Positions 61,376-64,000 of a stretch of DNA of 64,000 bases are shown here, piece by piece. The position numbers and the translations under genes are program-made. The stretch spans positions 44,816-108,815 of the forward strand of contig JASBUR010000022.1 in assembly GCA_030147805.1 (NCBI GenBank), given 5' to 3'. The notes beneath the pieces were generated by a model that saw nothing but the letters and a program-made list of their open reading frames with translations, searched no databases and was not told the origin of the DNA. Within the stretch, counting starts at the first letter, position 1, and every line of letters starts with the position of its first letter. Origin of the DNA: Sphingomonadaceae bacterium (lineage in GTDB: Bacteria; Pseudomonadota; Alphaproteobacteria; Sphingomonadales; Sphingomonadaceae).

Positions 61376-63088
61376 ATGAGCGAACTGCTGCCCTCCGACG
61401 GCGCCTACCGCGTCCTCGCCCGCAAGTACCGGCCGGCGAATTTCGATTCGCTGATCGGCCAGGAAGCGATGGTGAGGACGCTCGGCAACGCCATTGCGCG
61501 CGGCGCGCTGGCGCATGCCTGGCTGCTCACCGGCGTGCGCGGCGTCGGCAAGACCTCGACCGCGCGGATCATCGCCAAGGCCTTGAACTGCATCGGCCCG
61601 GACGGGCAGGGTGGTCCGACGATCAATCCGTGCGGCGAATGCGAGCCGTGCCAGGCGATCGCCGGCGGTCGGCATATCGACGTCGTCGAGATGGATGCCG
61701 CCTCGAACACCGGCGTCGACGACGTGCGCGAGATCATCGATGCGGTGCGCTACGCCGCAGTCTCGGCGCGTTTCAAGATCTACATCATCGACGAAGTCCA
61801 CATGTTGTCGAAGAACGCGTTCAACGCGTTGCTGAAGACGCTCGAGGAGCCGCCCGCGCATGTGAAGTTCATCTTCGCGACCACCGAGGTCCAGAAGGTG
61901 CCGATCACCGTGCTGTCGCGCTGCCAGCGCTTCGACCTGCGCCGCATCCCGCAGGACAAGCTGGTCGCGCATTTCGGCCGGGTGGCCGAGGCCGAGGGCG
62001 CGCAGGTCGAACCCGACGCGCTCGAGCTGGTGGCACGCGCCGCCGAGGGCTCGGTGCGCGACGGCTTGTCGATCCTCGACCAGGCCATCTCGCACGGTCA
62101 GGGCGCGGTCAGCGCGCAGCAGGTGCGCGACATGCTCGGCCTGTCCGACCGCGGTCGCGTCCGCGAGCTGATGGGCGCGCTGCTCGCCGGCGACGCGCGC
62201 GGCGCGCTCGACAATCTGCGCGGCCAGTACGACCTCGGCGTCAACCCCGACATGGTCATGCAGGAGCTGCTCGAGCTGACGCACGGCGTCACCCGCGCAA
62301 AGGTCGCCGGCGCTACCGATTCGGTGATGGCGGACGGCGAGCGCGCGGTGGTCACCGACTGGGCCGAGCGCCTGTCGTTCCCGGCGCTGCATCGCCTGTG
62401 GCAGCTGTTGCTGAAGGGGCTGGCCGAGGTGCAGTCGGCGCCGTTGCCGATCCAGGCGGCGGAGATGGCGCTGCTGCGCATCGTCCATGCGTCGTCGTTG
62501 CCCGACCCTTCCGACCTCGTCCGCAAGCTGACGAGCGCGCGCGAGCCCGATGCGCCGCGCGAGGAGGCGCCGCCGCGCGACGCCGAGGAACCGCAGCTGC
62601 AGATGCGCGCCGACCCCGTCGCGCCGCCGCCACCGGCGCCGGTGCCGCTGCGTCCGGAGACTAAGGCCGCCGCAACGGTCGCCGCGCCGGCCAGCTTCGC
62701 CGCGCTCGTCGAGCTGTTCGACGAACGGCGCGAGCCGCTGCTCGCGCAGATGCTCCACGATCGCGCCCGGCTGGTGCGCTATGCGCCGCCGCTGCTCGAG
62801 CTCAACCTCAGCGGGCAGCGCGCCGACTTCGCGCAGCAGCTGATGCGCAACCTCGAACTGTGGACCGGCGCGCGCTGGACGGTGACCTTGTCCGACAAGG
62901 AGGGCGAGCCGACGCTGCTCGAGTCGGAACGGCTTACGCATGCCGCCGAGCGCCAGGCGGTGCTCGACGATCCGGCGGTCCGCAAACTGCTGTCGGTCTT
63001 CCCCAATGCCGAACTGATCGACTACGGGCTTGACCCGGAAGCCACGCCCGCCGCACCGGGCGACGACGAAGACATCAAGAGGGCCTGA
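61376..63088 (+). CDS. dnaX: DNA polymerase III subunits gamma and tau
   Basis: A 570-residue AAA+ clamp loader subunit. Walker A is GVRGVGKTSTAR (about 47-58), the zinc site CGECEPCQAI (about 86-95), Walker B/DExH IYIIDEVHMLSKNAFNALLKTLEEPP (about 138-163) and the sensor SRCQRFD. A Pro/Ala-rich hinge (about 395-435) leads to the tau-specific C-terminal domain. GTG 61370 two codons earlier is an alternative start. I did not identify a frameshift site for a separate gamma form. ybaB follows after five bases. Confidence 0.94.
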   Translation: MSELLPSDGAYRVLARKYRPANFDSLIGQEAMVRTLGNAIARGALAHAWLLTGVRGVGKTSTARIIAKALNCIGPDGQGGPTINPCGECEPCQAIAGGRHIDVVEMDAASNTGVDDVREIIDAVRYAAVSARFKIYIIDEVHMLSKNAFNALLKTLEEPPAHVKFIFATTEVQKVPITVLSRCQRFDLRRIPQDKLVAHFGRVAEAEGAQVEPDALELVARAAEGSVRDGLSILDQAISHGQGAVSAQQVRDMLGLSDRGRVRELMGALLAGDARGALDNLRGQYDLGVNPDMVMQELLELTHGVTRAKVAGATDSVMADGERAVVTDWAERLSFPALHRLWQLLLKGLAEVQSAPLPIQAAEMALLRIVHASSLPDPSDLVRKLTSAREPDAPREEAPPRDAEEPQLQMRADPVAPPPPAPVPLRPETKAAATVAAPASFAALVELFDERREPLLAQMLHDRARLVRYAPPLLELNLSGQRADFAQQLMRNLELWTGARWTVTLSDKEGEPTLLESERLTHAAERQAVLDDPAVRKLLSVFPNAELIDYGLDPEATPAAPGDDEDIKRA

Positions 63089-63093
63089 TCCCC

Positions 63094-63417
63094 ATGCAGA
63101 ACATCAACGACATCATGAAGATGGCGCAGAACGTCCAGCAGCAGCTGGCCGACGCGCAAGGCAAGCTCGACGAGATCGAGGTCGAGGGCGCCGCCGGCGG
63201 CGGCATGGTCAAGGTGCGCTGCAGCGCCAAGGGCCGCTTCATCTCGATCGACATCGATCCGTCGCTGCTCAACGTCGGCGACAAGGAAATGCTCGAGGAT
63301 CTGATCGCCGCCGCCTTCAACGACGCGCGCGCCAAGGCCGACACCGCCTCCAACGAGCAGATGCAGAAGATGACCGCCGGCATGCCGCTGCCGCCAGGCT
63401 TCAAGCTGCCCTTTTAG
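63094..63417 (+). CDS. YbaB/EbfC family nucleoid-associated protein
   Basis: A 107-residue DNA-binding protein that commonly follows dnaX. A long N-terminal helix with MKMAQNVQQQLADAQGKLDEIEVEG (about 7-31) is followed by VKVRCSAKGRFISIDIDPSLL and the C-terminal helix. recR, the usual third gene of this cluster, is not next to it here; a minus-strand receptor gene follows, overlapping its stop by four bases. Confidence 0.92.
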   Translation: MQNINDIMKMAQNVQQQLADAQGKLDEIEVEGAAGGGMVKVRCSAKGRFISIDIDPSLLNVGDKEMLEDLIAAAFNDARAKADTASNEQMQKMTAGMPLPPGFKLPF

Positions 63418-64000
63418 TCGCCAGTCGGCGGCGGCGGCGCGGCCGGCGCCGGCGGCGCGCTTCGCCGGAAGAAGCTGCGCGGCGGCAGGAACAGCTTGCG
63501 GAACGACAGGCTGACCGTACGGCCCTGCGCGTCGAGCAGGTCGGGCTGATAGGTGATCGGCGTCATCCCGACGGCGTCGCGCACGCGCTGCTTGGCGTCG
63601 AAGACATTGTCGATGCTGAGCCTGACCTGCGTGCCGCGTAGCCACGGATGCTTGAGAACCAGCTCGGGCTTCTCGCCGAGGTTGGCGAACAGCCGCAGGT
63701 CGACCTTGGCCAGCGGTGCGAAGGCCAGGTCGCCCGAGGGACCGCCGATCACGTCGGCGCCGCTCTGCCAGTCGCCCGACAGGCGTGCACCGAGGCCGTT
63801 GTTGAAATAGCCGGCCTGCACCTCGACTCGGTGCCGCGCCCGGCCGCCGCCGCTGTCGGCCGCCTCGCCGTCGAGATAGTCGACCACGGGCAGGCCGGGC
63901 CGGATGACCACCTCGTCGCGCAACAGCAGCGTATGATAGGCGGACAGCGTCAGCCGCCCGCCCTGGCCACCGCCGAACGGGCCGAAGCCCCGTCCGCCGC
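63414..64000 (-). CDS. TonB-dependent receptor-like outer membrane protein, C-terminal part
   Basis: The gene begins beyond the right edge; 195 residues are visible. The sequence shows alternating barrel strands: GGRLTLSAYHTLLLRDEVVI, HRVEVQAGYFNNGLGARLSGDW, and LKHPWLRGTQVRLSIDNVFDAKQRVRDAVG, the last being the typical barrel end of TonB receptors (NVFDxKxxV). After the RKLF segment it carries a proline-rich extension (SAPPAPAAPPPPTGD) rather than ending in a terminal phenylalanine. Confidence 0.78.
   Translation of the reverse strand, partial: GGRGFGPFGGGQGGRLTLSAYHTLLLRDEVVIRPGLPVVDYLDGEAADSGGGRARHRVEVQAGYFNNGLGARLSGDWQSGADVIGGPSGDLAFAPLAKVDLRLFANLGEKPELVLKHPWLRGTQVRLSIDNVFDAKQRVRDAVGMTPITYQPDLLDAQGRTVSLSFRKLFLPPRSFFRRSAPPAPAAPPPPTGD

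Noticed and set aside
1..64000. CRISPR arrays, insertion sequences, prophage or integrative elements
   Set aside because: No regularly spaced repeats, transposase, integrase or phage structural motifs were seen; the only repeats are short intergenic palindromes.

Overview
The window comes from a high-GC alphaproteobacterium, most likely a sphingomonad (Sphingomonas or a close relative). The evidence is a complete serine palmitoyltransferase/ceramide locus, an EcfG-type general-stress sigma factor tail, an HRxxN (HWE) histidine kinase, small secreted proteins with the NPDEIVVCG motif, a K+-independent membrane pyrophosphatase, a CycM-type cytochrome and several TonB-dependent receptors. I see no phage, insertion sequence, CRISPR array, rRNA or tRNA. 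RNA elements are a tandem glycine riboswitch (about 46251-46442) and the small SRP RNA (about 60390-60485).

Layout. 1-322: 3' end of a sigma factor. 633-7135: housekeeping genes glnE, bcp, a DUF455 ferritin-like gene, an M23 peptidase, erpA and xth. 7350-15557: a self-contained accessory locus with an ALDH7 dehydrogenase, a TonB receptor, an XRE-cupin regulator, a Tat-exported M19 amidohydrolase and, at both ends, two distantly paralogous periplasmic TPR proteins. A shared GAT(A/C)GGAAA element lies in the upstream regions of its four leading genes, which suggests one regulon. 15567-31468: a sphingolipid island. A leftward unit (lptF-like, lptG-like, Wzx-like flippase, CDP-glycerol glycerophosphotransferase-like, fatty-acid hydroxylase, bacterial ceramide-synthase-like GNAT) faces a rightward unit (DUF2141, lipid kinase, Tam41-like nucleotidyltransferase). 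Spt, its ACP, a CerR-like reductase and an acyl-AMP ligase follow on the minus strand. An HRxxN kinase and a Pycsar-effector-like membrane protein are interspersed.

31607-42020: recX, an orphan molybdenum-hydroxylase accessory operon (coxG-xdhC-mocA) without structural genes, a double cold-shock protein, small envelope proteins (one appears to start with CTG), thiL, hppA and a POT transporter. 42110-43075: an epimerase whose codon choice looks less GC-biased than its neighbours. 43112-46172: rnhA-thrB, ispH and a lipoprotein. 46251-52320: glycine riboswitch and split glycine-cleavage operon (gcvT-gcvH-gcvPA-gcvPB) with two extra methyltransferase genes. 52373-64000: GDPD, a TMEM175-like channel, msrA, cycM, pheA, a nudC-thrC-cupin-serine hydrolase unit, SRP RNA, a DUF72 gene, dnaX, ybaB and the 3' end of another TonB-dependent receptor.

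The most interesting reading is that 15567-31468 encodes not only ceramide synthesis but also a phosphorylated head-group pathway (lipid kinase, then CTP-transferase-like enzyme, then glycerophosphotransferase-like enzyme) and an Lpt-type export apparatus. Sphingomonads use sphingolipids in place of LPS. Functions were assigned by reading motifs and gene order; no database search was possible.
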